Of a stretch of DNA of 64,000 nt, positions 45,001 through 54,980 are shown piece after piece. The notes under the pieces were generated by a model. That model made no database searches and was not told where the DNA came from. It saw only the letters and a program-made list of their open reading frames with translations. This DNA is from Raphanus sativus (Eukaryota; Streptophyta; Magnoliopsida; Brassicales; Brassicaceae). A program made the translations under genes and the position numbers. Where the stretch lies: NCBI RefSeq assembly GCF_000801105.2, contig NC_079515.1, positions 14,880,001 to 14,944,000 of the forward strand, written 5' to 3'. Position 1 is the stretch's first letter. Each line of letters opens with the position of its first letter.

Positions 45001-46434
45001 GAGAATCTAAACAGAGAGGAGGTCGATAGGAAAATTGGCTCCGTTGATTGTTGTATTGACCCCCTTTGGTAAGAAACCCTTTTCAGGAGAAGTCCTCAGG
45101 AGAAACCCTTTTCTTCGTCTCACTGCTGGTGAAAACTCCTCCAGGCGTGTGATAGCGTTGACAAATTTAAATGGTCTTTTAGGTCGAGATAGTTCTGATT
45201 GTAGCTGGATACAGCATCTGAGATGATCCGAACATCCTCCACTTTCAAACACAGCATATGATTGAGGATACGCTGCTAACCAACTGTCATTGAAGAGGAC
45301 GCGATCTATTTTCTTTAAGATGAGGCCTTCTGCTCGCTTATTACACCAAGTATATCGAGGACCATGTGAGGCTAAGTCGAGAAAAGAACAGTACTGCATG
45401 ATCTCATGAAAATCTCGCATGCCTTGTGTCGTCATAGGAGATGTCTCATGTGAGGAATGGTCCTCCATCTCCAGAGTTTCATTGAAATCACCTACTACAG
45501 TCCAAGGTTTATGTCGGATTATAGGTGAATCCTGATGAAGCTTCAGATCGTTCCAAAGCTCCCTTCTTTCTTCCGCTGAGTTAGATGCATAGACTATCGA
45601 GTAAAAGAAATCCTCTGCTCCTTCTAATGATATCGAGACTGTGAGGATTTGTCCACTCTTAAAGAATGGAGTAACTCTCACATCTGACTTCCACACCAAC
45701 CAGATTCGTCGCAGCGTATTATACTCATAATTTGAGATCGAACTCCAATCTTTAAACACTGTCGACAAGATATTTTCACTCTTCTTCTCTTTGACTCTTG
45801 TTTCCAGTAACCCTCCAAACTTAAACTCTTTTCCATGAGCCCAATTCTTCACCACTTGATGCTTCTTCTTTTGATTAAAATCTCGAATATTCCAGAAGAA
45901 ACTCGACATATTAAAGATTTTTTATGTTTCTTTTCCTCCCTGCAGTACTAGCCAAGTTGCTTGTACTTTGGGACTTTACTTCTGCAGTAGATTTGGCCGT
46001 ACTTTTCGAGTTTCTAATAGATACTCTCCGAGTGTTAGCACCATCTCCTATCTCTGTTTTTTCTTTTTCCAGACTTTCCTGTTTACTTACTTCCACGTGA
46101 GGCTGACTTTCCAGAATCTCCCCCTCTTCACTATCTTCCTCCACTTCTTGAGTTTCGTTAACAGATTCATCCGGTTCGTTATCTAGGACTGCAAACCGAG
46201 ATGGTGAGCTGATGTTACTGGTTTCCTTTGGCGAGTGTACCATAGGATGACCATGTTTTGATGGTGAGACGTTTGACCACTTCTCTCCTTCCTCTACTTC
46301 TGTCATCACCATATTGGTTCTTACCTCCAAGACTGCCTCACTTGTTTTCTTAACTTCCTTCTCCACTTCCTTCTCCACTTCCTTTTCATCACTTACTGCC
46401 ACTTCCTTCTCTACTGCTACTACTTCTCCTCCAC
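42090..46434 (-). mobile_element. LINE (L1-type non-LTR retrotransposon), 5-prime truncated
   Basis: Minus-strand element ending in a poly(A) tail (plus-strand T run at 42090-42100). Flanks carry an 11-bp direct repeat with one mismatch: TAGGATTCCTG at 42079-42089 and TAGGATTCATG at 46435-46445, a target-primed insertion signature. It contains the end of ORF1 and an ORF2 with endonuclease, reverse transcriptase and zf-RVT domains. The 5-prime UTR and most of ORF1 are missing. Confidence 0.85.
42288..45909 (-). pseudogene. LINE ORF2: endonuclease, reverse transcriptase, zf-RVT
   Basis: The endonuclease part (45909 to about 45130) has WNIRDFN, GLLETRV, VVGDFNE and SDHLRC, the APE-type active-site blocks. 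The RT part (about 44540-43434) has NEKSPGPDGY, YRPISCCNVLYK, IKIDISKAFDSV, RGLRQGCALSPYLF and the catalytic FADDILVF. The C-terminal part (43409-42288) has the zf-RVT block FMVWIAMHNRLSTGDKM with GCVLCQ and EHLFFEC. The EN and RT parts are in different frames around 45007, where a foreign-looking stretch replaces the expected linker. A TGA at 43434-43436 breaks RT from zf-RVT without a frame change. Confidence 0.85.
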
Positions 46435-46444
46435 TAGGATTCAT
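45911..46444 (-). pseudogene. C-terminal remnant of LINE ORF1
   Basis: A Glu/Lys/Ser-rich frame of 177 codons ending TAGRKRNIKNL immediately upstream (2 bp) of the ORF2 frame. The N-terminal RNA-binding domain usual in plant LINE ORF1 is absent. The ATG that opens the frame lies in the target-site duplication, not in the element, so this start is fortuitous. Confidence 0.6.
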
Positions 46445-46499
46445 GTTTTATGGTTTATGATTTAAGTTTTTGCTGTGTTAACAGCGTCTTAACAGAGCA

Positions 46500-46745
46500 A
46501 AAAAGTTTATTTCATAAACATATTATATAATATAATCTAATATTATTTAATATTTTTGGATTTTGATATTTGATTTTTAGAATTTATAATTGAGTTTATA
46601 ATTTATTGATTAGAGATTTATTTTTTTGTATTTTCATATTTTGAAATTTAAGTTTATTGTTTATGTTTAAGTTTATGATTTAGTGACTAGGATTTATGAT
46701 TTTTTATTTGGATTTATGATTTAGTGATTAGTGTTTAATATTTAA
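46500..46745 (+). repeat. Right copy of the direct repeat flanking the LINE
   Basis: Partner of 41700-41945: same succession of TAATATTATTTAATATTTTT, GGATTTTGATATTTG, GAGTTTATAATTTATTGATT and TTTTTGTATTTTCATATTTT. Much longer than any LINE target duplication. Confidence 0.7.
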
Positions 46746-47494
46746 TATTTTTAGATTTTTTTGATTATTTGTGACATAAACTCTTCTTCAGATTAATATA
46801 AATTTAACATTTTACCAAAAAAATATTTTTAGATTTTTATATTTCAATTTTTTGACTAAATATATTTCAGAATTTTGATACATTAACCTTATATACATAT
46901 ACAATAACTATATCACATGTGTAAAGCACATCACGTTTTATGGTTTTCCTATTTCAGCTATAAGTGAGAATAATGACAATACAACACGTCACTTTCGTCT
47001 GACCATATGACAAGTGTATCTAAGTTTCATATGTCTATTTTAACACTGTAGCCTATCTATAAAATTTAGATATTGCAAACATTCTGGTAATTTCTTTTAT
47101 GCATCTCTATCCAACTATCTAATCATCTTTTTGTTTGCATACTTCTGTTTCGTATTTTCCAGCTAAATTGGCCTTAAACTTTTCATATACTTGTTGATCT
47201 TACATAAAACTGAATAAACTATAATGTGATTGTTTAGATTTTAATTAAATTTTAGAATAAAACTTTAGATATGACAGTATTAATTTATTTTGGTATTGGT
47301 AATCTTTTATAGTTTATATTTTTATTTATTTTAAATAAAAATGAATTTATTTTAATAATTTTTAGTTATTTATTATCTTAACTGGTCGTTAAAATTATAA
47401 TTAAATATTAGAAATTTTCAATAGCTGTTTCTTCATGGCCGATGAAAAATTAAAATAAATTCCCAATCGATATCGGCTTTTGTAATAATACTAA
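46746..47494. other. AT-rich intergenic DNA
   Basis: No gene or clear repeat. It ends with the TAA target duplication of the Harbinger element. Confidence 0.6.
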
Positions 47495-48759
47495 GGGTCT
47501 AAGTGTTTACTGCGGTTAATAAAACCGCACATGGTGGGACCACTTTATGTTACCATTCAGTAATTTTTTGTGTTTGTTTACTGTTGGCTTTTTTAAATAA
47601 AAAATAATTAAAAAGGGATAAAATTGCATGTGACTCTCTGACAAGTGTGTTCTTTATCAAAACGCACAAGAAGACATAAGGGTGTGGTTTGTGTTATTTT
47701 GTTTTCAAAAGTAATTATTTTTAAATGAAAAAAAAATAAAAAAATCTCGCCTATATAAGGCAAGTCCTCATCAACCAACGCAATCATCTTCACTTCTCAA
47801 AATTATTAGTCTGCATTCTCAAATTTCTTCGTCTGCATTTTTTTTTGTTCCCTCTCGTGTAACCTGTTTCAAAGAAAGGTACAACACTTTCTTTTTTCTT
47901 TTTTGATCAACGATTCTTTTATCATAAATTTATAAACTATAAATTAGAAATTTAGTTAGATTTTATATATTAGTTGATTAACTAAAGTTTAGTTAGCAAA
48001 AAGTTTTGTGATGGTACATAACTTTAAGTATATAAATTAGTTAAATAAAAATTACTTAAGATAATAAAGATATGAAAGTTAGCTAGCTAAAAGTTTATTC
48101 TCTATATAAATAGTTTTATATATTAACGTAATTGGTTTTACATCAGCCAAAATAAGTTAAAGAATTAATCATAAACCGCATACAATAAACACTACAAGAA
48201 ATATCAGTATTGGTAGCACTTGAAAAACGCTATTATAGGGCTTTCGTAGCGTTTTTGTAAACGCTCTGACAGCCGCATCTATAATAGACCCCCCCCTTAT
48301 CATAACGTTTCTCGTGTGCTATAATGAATAGAGATATTGTAGCATTTAAGTTTCGCTGTATTAAAACATTTTAATAGCACCATGATTTTGCTGTTATATG
48401 ATTTTCTATGGCGTTTTTCATGTACTATAGCATAAATTATAATAACATAGATATAACGCTATAACTAAAAATAAAATAATTAAAAATATTAGATTAATTT
48501 TTAAAAATTTAATTAATTAACAATAATTAATTAAAATAAAATAATGAAAATAAAAACTCAAATTAATTCATAGATAAAAAACATTTATTGATTAAAATCA
48601 GTATACAAATGATTAAGAACACGTTAAACCAAAAACAGATTAAAAAATTAAACCAAACCATAATTAACCTAAGGTTTACACATAAACCCGGTTTAGAAAT
48701 TAAAAAAAAAAACTAAACCGGTTTAACCTAACAAAAAAAATTTAATCCTATCTCTGCAC

Positions 48760-49500
48760 CAACTCTTCTCCGCCGTCAACCAACTGCATCAATCTACTCT
48801 TCCACCGCCATCAAACTTCTTATCTGTCTCTCTTCCCTCACCTCTAAACCAACTCCATCTCTTCTCTCATATCTTCCTCGATCCAACTCCATGTAATATT
48901 CATGTCGCAAACTGAAAGTAAAAAAAAAAAATCACAAATCTACTCATGATATCAAAATCGGTCAAAAATGCAGTAAGCACGGATACAAACAAACAAATCT
49001 CACCCCGTCAAACAGATCTGAGCCGTCGTCCTCTTCCTCTGTCTTCTTCCAATATCAAGCTCTCCACGAAACTACCACCAAAGAAAAATAAGAAACATAA
49101 ACCATTCATATGACAACTCAAAATAATCCAACAACATAAAGTCTGAAAACTTTAAACAAAAACGCATCTTCTTCAAACGTTACCAACATATCTAGGACAC
49201 GAAATTGTGGCTTCAAACTCAACCGCTTCAAACTCGACACGAATCTGGTTCTCTGAGTAAGTAAACCGAGTCTCGAAACGAGAGGAGATCTGTGAGTAAT
49301 ACTTCGAATTAGTAGAAAAGCTCGGGATCCAGGAGAAGAGGATTGAACATATCGAAGAAAAAGAGAGGTGATGAGATTTGCGGGGAATAATGAAAGAAAA
49401 AGACAAAGAATAAGATACTAGAAATAGAAGAGAAGATAGAGATCTGTCGCAGAAGGAAGAAAGAAGAGCAAACAAAAGAGACAAGAAAGAGAATTAAAAC
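48760..49500 (-). other. Leader-like or captured segment of the CACTA element
   Basis: A compositionally distinct stretch (CTCTTCTCCGCCGTCAACC, TCTCTCTTCCCTCACC on plus) with a 103-codon minus-strand frame at 49173-49484 that has no recognisable domain. It may be a captured exon and flanks, but I cannot name a source. Confidence 0.35.
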
Positions 49501-50099
49501 AGAAAAAGCAAAAAGATGTTAAAAAATTGTAACCATTGGATGCAATTGCATCAACGATTACTGATTGTGATCCATGTCTTTTGTTTTTGACCAATAAGGA
49601 CCCAGATAAATGTTTTAATTTTAGCTTAAATATTTTTATTTATTGTCTTAGTTTTGGTCAAGTTGTGCGGCGGGAAGGAGAGGGAAAATTTGGTGGAAGT
49701 GTTGGTGGAAATATTTTAAGAGAAACCAATTAAATAATTTACTTTTAATTTCTACTTAAAATTCTGTGTTTAAATATTTTTTTAAAAATAACCAATTAAA
49801 TAAATAAAGATGAACTTATGGTTTTGTATGTGGGTTTGAATTTTTGTTTTATGGTAATAAGATGAAGTTTTATATGTAGTTTGAAAAGAGTTTTTAGGGT
49901 TAAGATGAATAGTGTTCAAATTTGGAGTATATAGTTTGGAGTAATATATGTATCTTATAGGGATTAAGATATAAAATTTGTATATAGTTTGGAATAGTAT
50001 ACAATCTCTATATATATGTGTCTTATAGGAATTATAATTTATTTAAATTAATATTTATTATTTTATGACATAGGTTAATATGAGGTATGAATATTAATG

Positions 50100-50590
50100 T
50101 TAGGGTTAAGATTTAGAAATAAATATATGATTTGAGTTTTAGAATATACTTGGAGTTAAATTATAAAATATATTATAGGTTTGAAAAGATTATATTCATG
50201 ATTTTGTATGTAGGGTTTAAGTTTAGGGTTTAGGGTATTAGATATAAGGAGTAGATATAAGGGTTAGTGTTTGAGGTTTAGAGAATAAATTGAAGATTAT
50301 ATTTAAAAAAAATATATAAATGTTGTGTTAAAGCTTGGTATTGAAGTTTTATTATGGAAAGATTGGAATATGATATAGGGTTTGGAGTTATAAGTGGGTT
50401 TGGAGTACATGCAGGGTTTGTATTATAATGTTTAAAGTTGAATCTTTCTTTATGATATATAATTTGAATGTTTGGATTAAAATGTTTAAAATTGAAGATT
50501 TATGTATAAATTGAATTTAAGATATAGGGTTTGAGATATGTAGTTAGAGTTTAGGGCATGTTTAGGGTTTAGAACTAGAGACAATTTTTT
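50100..50590 (+). repeat. Degenerate telomere-like repeats inside the CACTA element
   Basis: Scattered GGGTTTAGGG, GTTTAGGGTATTAG, GGGTTTGGAG and GGTTTAGAAC blocks on the plus strand, with no coding frame. Similar composition to the other TTTAGGG-rich fields in the window. Confidence 0.6.
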
Positions 50591-50904
50591 TTCTAATTTA
50601 TTTTTTGCTTGGATTTTCTTTTTATCATATTACTTCTTCTGTTATCTTTTTGAAATGTGTAATTTAGAATTTGGATCATTATGGGGTTTACTCCATATTA
50701 TAGTATCACACTAAACATATAAATTCTTAAATATTATATATAAATATTTTATAACAAAACTCTAATTATCATTTGTATCCTTTAATTTTATACTAGAAGA
50801 TATTTAACTAAAATACAATCATTTTTGAATAATGATGATATATAAACTATTTTATAACAAAACTCTAATTATCGTCTATACATTGCAATTTGATCTATAT
50901 ATCA

Positions 50905-51085
50905 GGCTCTTTAAATAGTGCACGAGCTTCATTGTATGGCAATTCCTCTGGTATTTGATACCTACATTGATACCAAAATGGTAAAATGCAGTCAAAAGTC
51001 GCAAGTCTGATACCAATGTCCTGCTTGTTTCCTGCATTGCCACAAGTCGTTTGCTGTACTTCTCAATGTCCTCCTTGTTTCCTGC
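50905..51085 (-). pseudogene. FEN1: Captured fragments of a flap endonuclease 1 (FEN1) gene
   Basis: On the minus strand 51085-51047 encodes [13 protein letters not shown], matching the XPG-I side of plant FEN1. Further downstream, near 50964-50905, [20 protein letters not shown] matches the C-terminal FEN1 segment. The region between is not FEN1-like, so exons were lost. Intron-like sequence with GTAAG and CAG signals lies upstream, which points to capture of genomic DNA rather than of a reverse transcript. FEN1 itself processes Okazaki flaps; these scraps cannot. Confidence 0.65.
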
Positions 51086-51229
51086 CTGTCAACATGAAAA
51101 TAGCTTATAAAGCTATTCTCTTTCGGTAGTAAAACAAGTAACTCAAAAGGCAAGTAAGAGTGACAAAGACTCTTCAGTACATATAGCTGATAGTTGCCAT
51201 CAGATATTTCAAAGTTACAAATTTAAAAA

Positions 51230-51700
51230 GGTTTCTTACAAGGTCGAGTTTGTGCTGGATTCGTTTAACAACTCTGGCACTTGCAACCCTCGAAGCTTCT
51301 TCAATCATCAGGCTCTACACCATTCCTACTAAATCAATACCTAGCAGCCTTTAAGATGGGTTCATTAATCTGCAACAGATACGAAAAGAGTGAAACTTAA
51401 ACTCAGTAATAAGAGCTACAATGACCCTAAAGAGACATTATAATTGCAAGTATACACTTCTTGACAGATCAGATCAGAGAAAGACCAAATAAGATCTCAC
51501 CAAAAGCTATCAAACTGCAGTTTCAATACAGTCACAGCACAAGGCGATTTAGACACAAGACAAGCTCAGCTCTTAACTAAACGAGCATCATCCACTGGCA
51601 ATTTTATAACAACTTTCTTGGCTGCTTTCACTTGTAGTGCTTCTCCTTCTCTGAAATCGAACATACAAAACACCCACAAATAAATCATCAGCCATCAAGC
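51230..51700 (-). other. Unassigned captured exon-like segments
   Basis: On the minus strand, near 51300-51240, EASRVASARVVKRIQHKLDL runs up to a GTAAG donor-like site. Near 51650-51590 another stretch reads EALQVKAAKKVVIKLPVDD. Both look like coding exons but I do not recognise the parent gene. Confidence 0.35.
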
Positions 51701-51839
51701 ATCCAAGAGAAACTTAAATCAAATCGACTTCTTTTAAATCTGTTTCTGTCTTTCACGGCACATGGCAAATGCTTGGGGCAAAAACAAAGCTCTACCAAAG
51801 ATGAAGGACCATATCTGCAAATAGTTCAAAGATCACCAT

Positions 51840-52345
51840 TGTTGCTCTTCTCCACTTCGATCCCGACGGTGAGGCATGATTCTGGTGATGACGAGAACAG
51901 AATAAGACGGAGATGCCGGTTGTGAAGCAAGAACGCGCCAGAGAAGCTTGATTCGGAGCAGGTGGTATCGTGTGGTGGTTTGGTCACGAACTCAGCGATG
52001 GATTATATGGATGAGAGCTCCAGACGTGACGGCGACGGCGAGACCGTTGCGGCGCGAAGCAGAGAACGGCGGATTGATGAGCAGAGACACGGCAGTGAGG
52101 TTCGAGAGTGGACAAGAGGCGCCACCGTGTTTGATTGCGGGTGAGTGGAGACGACAGAGTGGTGGTTGGAGCTCGAGATCGAGCAAAGGGGAAACACAGA
52201 GATGAGACTCGAGGATGACATAGACGACGAGGTGAGACTCGAGAGAGATAAGAACCCTAATGAAAAAGGAGAAGTTGTTTTCTTTTCTTTTTTTTTGGTA
52301 AGAAGTAAAGGAAAACCCAGAAAACTAGTTAAGTGTTGGTTCTAA
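51840..52345 (+). other. GC-richer leader-like segment near the right end of the CACTA element
   Basis: Overlapping frames on both strands (for example 51948-52205) arise from a purine-rich, CG-containing stretch (GACGGCGACGGCGAGACC). It resembles a captured first exon and 5-prime UTR. No domain recognised. Confidence 0.35.
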
Positions 52346-52729
52346 AATAAATTTTTGGCTATAGTAGCGACTTTTGCATTCCCGCTTAATGAAATTTTAT
52401 CTTGGCACGAATTTAATGCTACGATTGAGTTGTGATCCGATTTTGATATTTTTGGTAGCAGTTGATGAATTCGTGCTACCGCGAACTGCTACTAATACTC
52501 ATATTTTTTGTAGTAAAAGTTAAATATTATTATGTATTTGAAATATATTTTGAAACAAAAATTTCGTTGTGTTTGAGATTTGAAAAAATACATTTTATTT
52601 GCAAATTTAATAAATAAATGTTTTAATATTTTAATTATATATACATTATATTTATATTTTAATTAAAATAGGATTAATGGTGAAACTCTAGTATATTAAT
52701 AATATTTGTATCATTTTTATAATTCAGAT

Positions 52730-53944
52730 ATGTCGGGAAGACATCATGGAAACACAAATCCTTCGGGACATAGAAATTCAAATGTTCAGAACGAGACTTC
52801 ATCACGAGTAAGAAATTTTATTTTATAGTTATTGCAGCTATTTTAATTACATATCGTTAGAAAAAATTATAAATATAGTTTTTTAATTTGTAGAACACGT
52901 CGAGGTTTAAGTGGACTTATGAACAAGAGAAAACACTGATTCAGTTGTATGATCAAGCAATTTCTATGAGCAATTATACTCTTAAAGATCCTACGGTTCT
53001 TGGTAGAGAGCTCCTGGTTGACAAATTTAACCGTGCATTTAATTTACATATAAATTATGCATTTTTCAAAAACAAACTGGATGATTTTAAAAAAGCATAT
53101 AAGAAGTGGAAGTTTCTCATGACTTCTACTGGTATGACGGTCGATCCGGAGACTTCGATGATTTATGCATCAGGCGAATGGTGGGAAGCTCGTGAATCAG
53201 TAATAATATTTTTAACTATATTAACTAAAATAATATAATAAATATAACCAACACATTTATGAATTTTATAAAACTTTATTAGGTATGCAAAATAACAAGA
53301 TCTTTTAAGAGACAACCCCCAGAGTTTTGGGATGTGATGGTTCGATGTTTTGTACTGCACGATGTTTACTCGCAACCTCAACAGTCGTCACATCAACGAA
53401 GACAACAAATTTTGAAAGAAGAAACAAAGGAGGATGACTTGCTTGGTTTTTCAGATATTGATGGTGATGACACACCTCAAAATAATGTTCCTGAAACCCA
53501 AGAAAGTGAAGAACCATATCGTGTTAACCTCAATGCTGATACACATCCTTCAAATGAATATACTGAAGATCCAACTCGGCTTCCTTCTCGAAGAGGTGAA
53601 GAACGTACAAGACGTGGGAGTAGTTCACGAGGAAGTGGAAGACGTGGGAGTATTTCGAATACGTCTGGTAGAAGCTCATGAACTAATGTTGGAAGTAGTT
53701 CAAGAGGTAATCGAAGAAGGCAATTATTTGAGAGGACAATACAAGACACAATTAATGGATACAAAGAATTTCAACGACAAAGTCTACAACAGCTATGTCC
53801 AGGTGATTTTGATAAGAATGATTATGATGAATTCAAAAAAGCAGAGCAAATATTTCTTGCTTTGGAGCTTTCCAAATTCACTAAATTTTATTGGGCTTGC
53901 ATTAACTCACTTAAAGAGCTGGTTTTTTTGGCGAAAGTATTTCA
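52730..53944 (+). pseudogene. Harbinger ORF1: Myb/SANT-like DNA-binding protein
   Basis: Exons 52730-52807 (MSGRHHGNTNPSG..), 52894-53199 and 53283 onward join in frame. Exon 2 carries a Myb/SANT-like domain: FKWTYEQEKTLIQLY, then NYAFFKNKLDDFKKAYKKWKF and TGMTVDPETSMIYASGEWW, as in plant Harbinger ORF1. A TGA at 53679-53681 interrupts a Ser/Arg/Gly-rich linker. The same frame continues beyond it (RGNRRRQLFERTIQD..FYWACINSLKEL) to a TGA at about 53946; further homology follows in another frame (YFIDIAGSNNEDKLQLLEAM). The family helps the transposase bind element ends and enter the nucleus. This copy is broken. Confidence 0.75.
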
Positions 53945-54164
53945 TTGATATAGCTGGAAGCAATAACGAGGATAAACTGCAATTACTAGAAGCTATGACT
54001 GGTGTAACAAGAAACAATGAAGACGTGCCAAAACAATTAGGCTCTGGCCAGCTATTTGGGAGTCCACATTCTGGAGGTTTATCATCTGGGAGTCCATCTT
54101 CTGTGGGTAATAGTTCGAGAGCAAACAGTTTTCAAAACTGGGGTGCACCACCGACAACACAACA

Positions 54165-54350
54165 ATGAGGTACACCTCCAAATGTTCAACATTGGAGAAC
54201 ACCACCAAATGTTCAATATTGAGGGACACCACCAAATGTTCAACCATGGGGTGTACCTCCAAGTGGTCCCAGTTGGAACACACCCCCAAATGTTCAACAA
54301 TGGAGTACACCACCATATCCCCAACAATGGAACATGCCACAGAATTTTCA
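54165..54350 (+). repeat. Short tandem repeats encoding PPNVQ units
   Basis: Repeated CACCACCAAATGTTCAA units of about 33 bp encode TPPNVQxW motifs in the frame that follows the ORF1 remnant and ends at 54618 with GLFNIWGTT. One unit carries a TGA. The low-complexity tail may belong to ORF1. Confidence 0.6.
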
Positions 54351-54980
54351 TCATGGTCAACATGCATCAAATTTTCAGCAAGCCGGCTCCTCAGGAACAA
54401 CACCCACTAATGTTCAATTTCGATTTACAGTTGGAAATCAAGTTGAAAGTCCAATGAATAATCAACGAACGTATCCAGAAGGTACAACCAAAGATACTTC
54501 ACCCAAAGTTCACCAAACACCATCACCGAATATCGGTTTCACAAATTATCTTGAATCTGGAAGTACTTCGCAACAACCGAGACATGGAGGTCTGTTCAAC
54601 ATTTGGGGAACCACATAAGAACATAATAAAGGACATCAAAGTGATTTAGGAGACGAAGATTAGCGACCTGATTGTCATGTTTTCATATTATGATATAATA
54701 CTATATTATTTTTGTGTGTTAATGTTTCGTCAAGTCGTAATATTTTAAAATATTTAAATATTATTTTGGTGTGTTAATGTATTGTTATGGTGTAATGTTT
54801 TAAAATATTTAAATATTATTTTCGTGTGTTAATGTTTTGTCATGTTGTAATGTTTTAAAATATTTTTATATATTTTGGTGTGTAAATGATTATTATTTAT
54901 ATATGTCTAATGAAGCATTTCACATGTTTATTAATTTTCAGGCGTTTCGTATCTGCCAACTGCGATCACAAAACATCCAC

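Larger units (their letters stand above)
41517..46497. mobile_element. Telomere-like non-coding element split by a LINE
   Basis: The left part (41517-42089) begins GTTAACGCTGTAAACA and is followed by degenerate CCCTAAA/TTTAGGG repeats. After the LINE the sequence resumes at 46446 and reaches TGTTAACAGCGTC near 46478-46490, an inverted relative of the left end. A similar ACACAGCGTTAC motif ends the telomere-like part of the fold-back element near 4816. The ends are short and imperfect, so the limits are tentative. Confidence 0.45.
48190..52515. mobile_element. CACTA (CMC/EnSpm) element carrying captured gene pieces, inside the Harbinger
   Basis: Ends CACTACAAGAAATATCAGTA (48190) and, inverted, TACTACAAAAAATATGAGTA (52515) share more than 25 positions into the subterminal region (TTGGTAGCACTT / TTAGTAGCAGTT). 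A 3-bp duplication AAA flanks both sides (48187-48189, 52516-52518). No transposase frame is present. Inside are pieces of a FEN1-like gene, CT/GA-rich leader-like segments (48760-49490, 51840-52330) and a telomere-like TTTAGGG-rich stretch (50100-50590). Non-autonomous, Pack-type. Confidence 0.8.

Noticed and set aside
45968..46186. Phe-rich plus-strand frame
   Set aside because: Antisense to the Glu/Lys-rich LINE ORF1 remnant.
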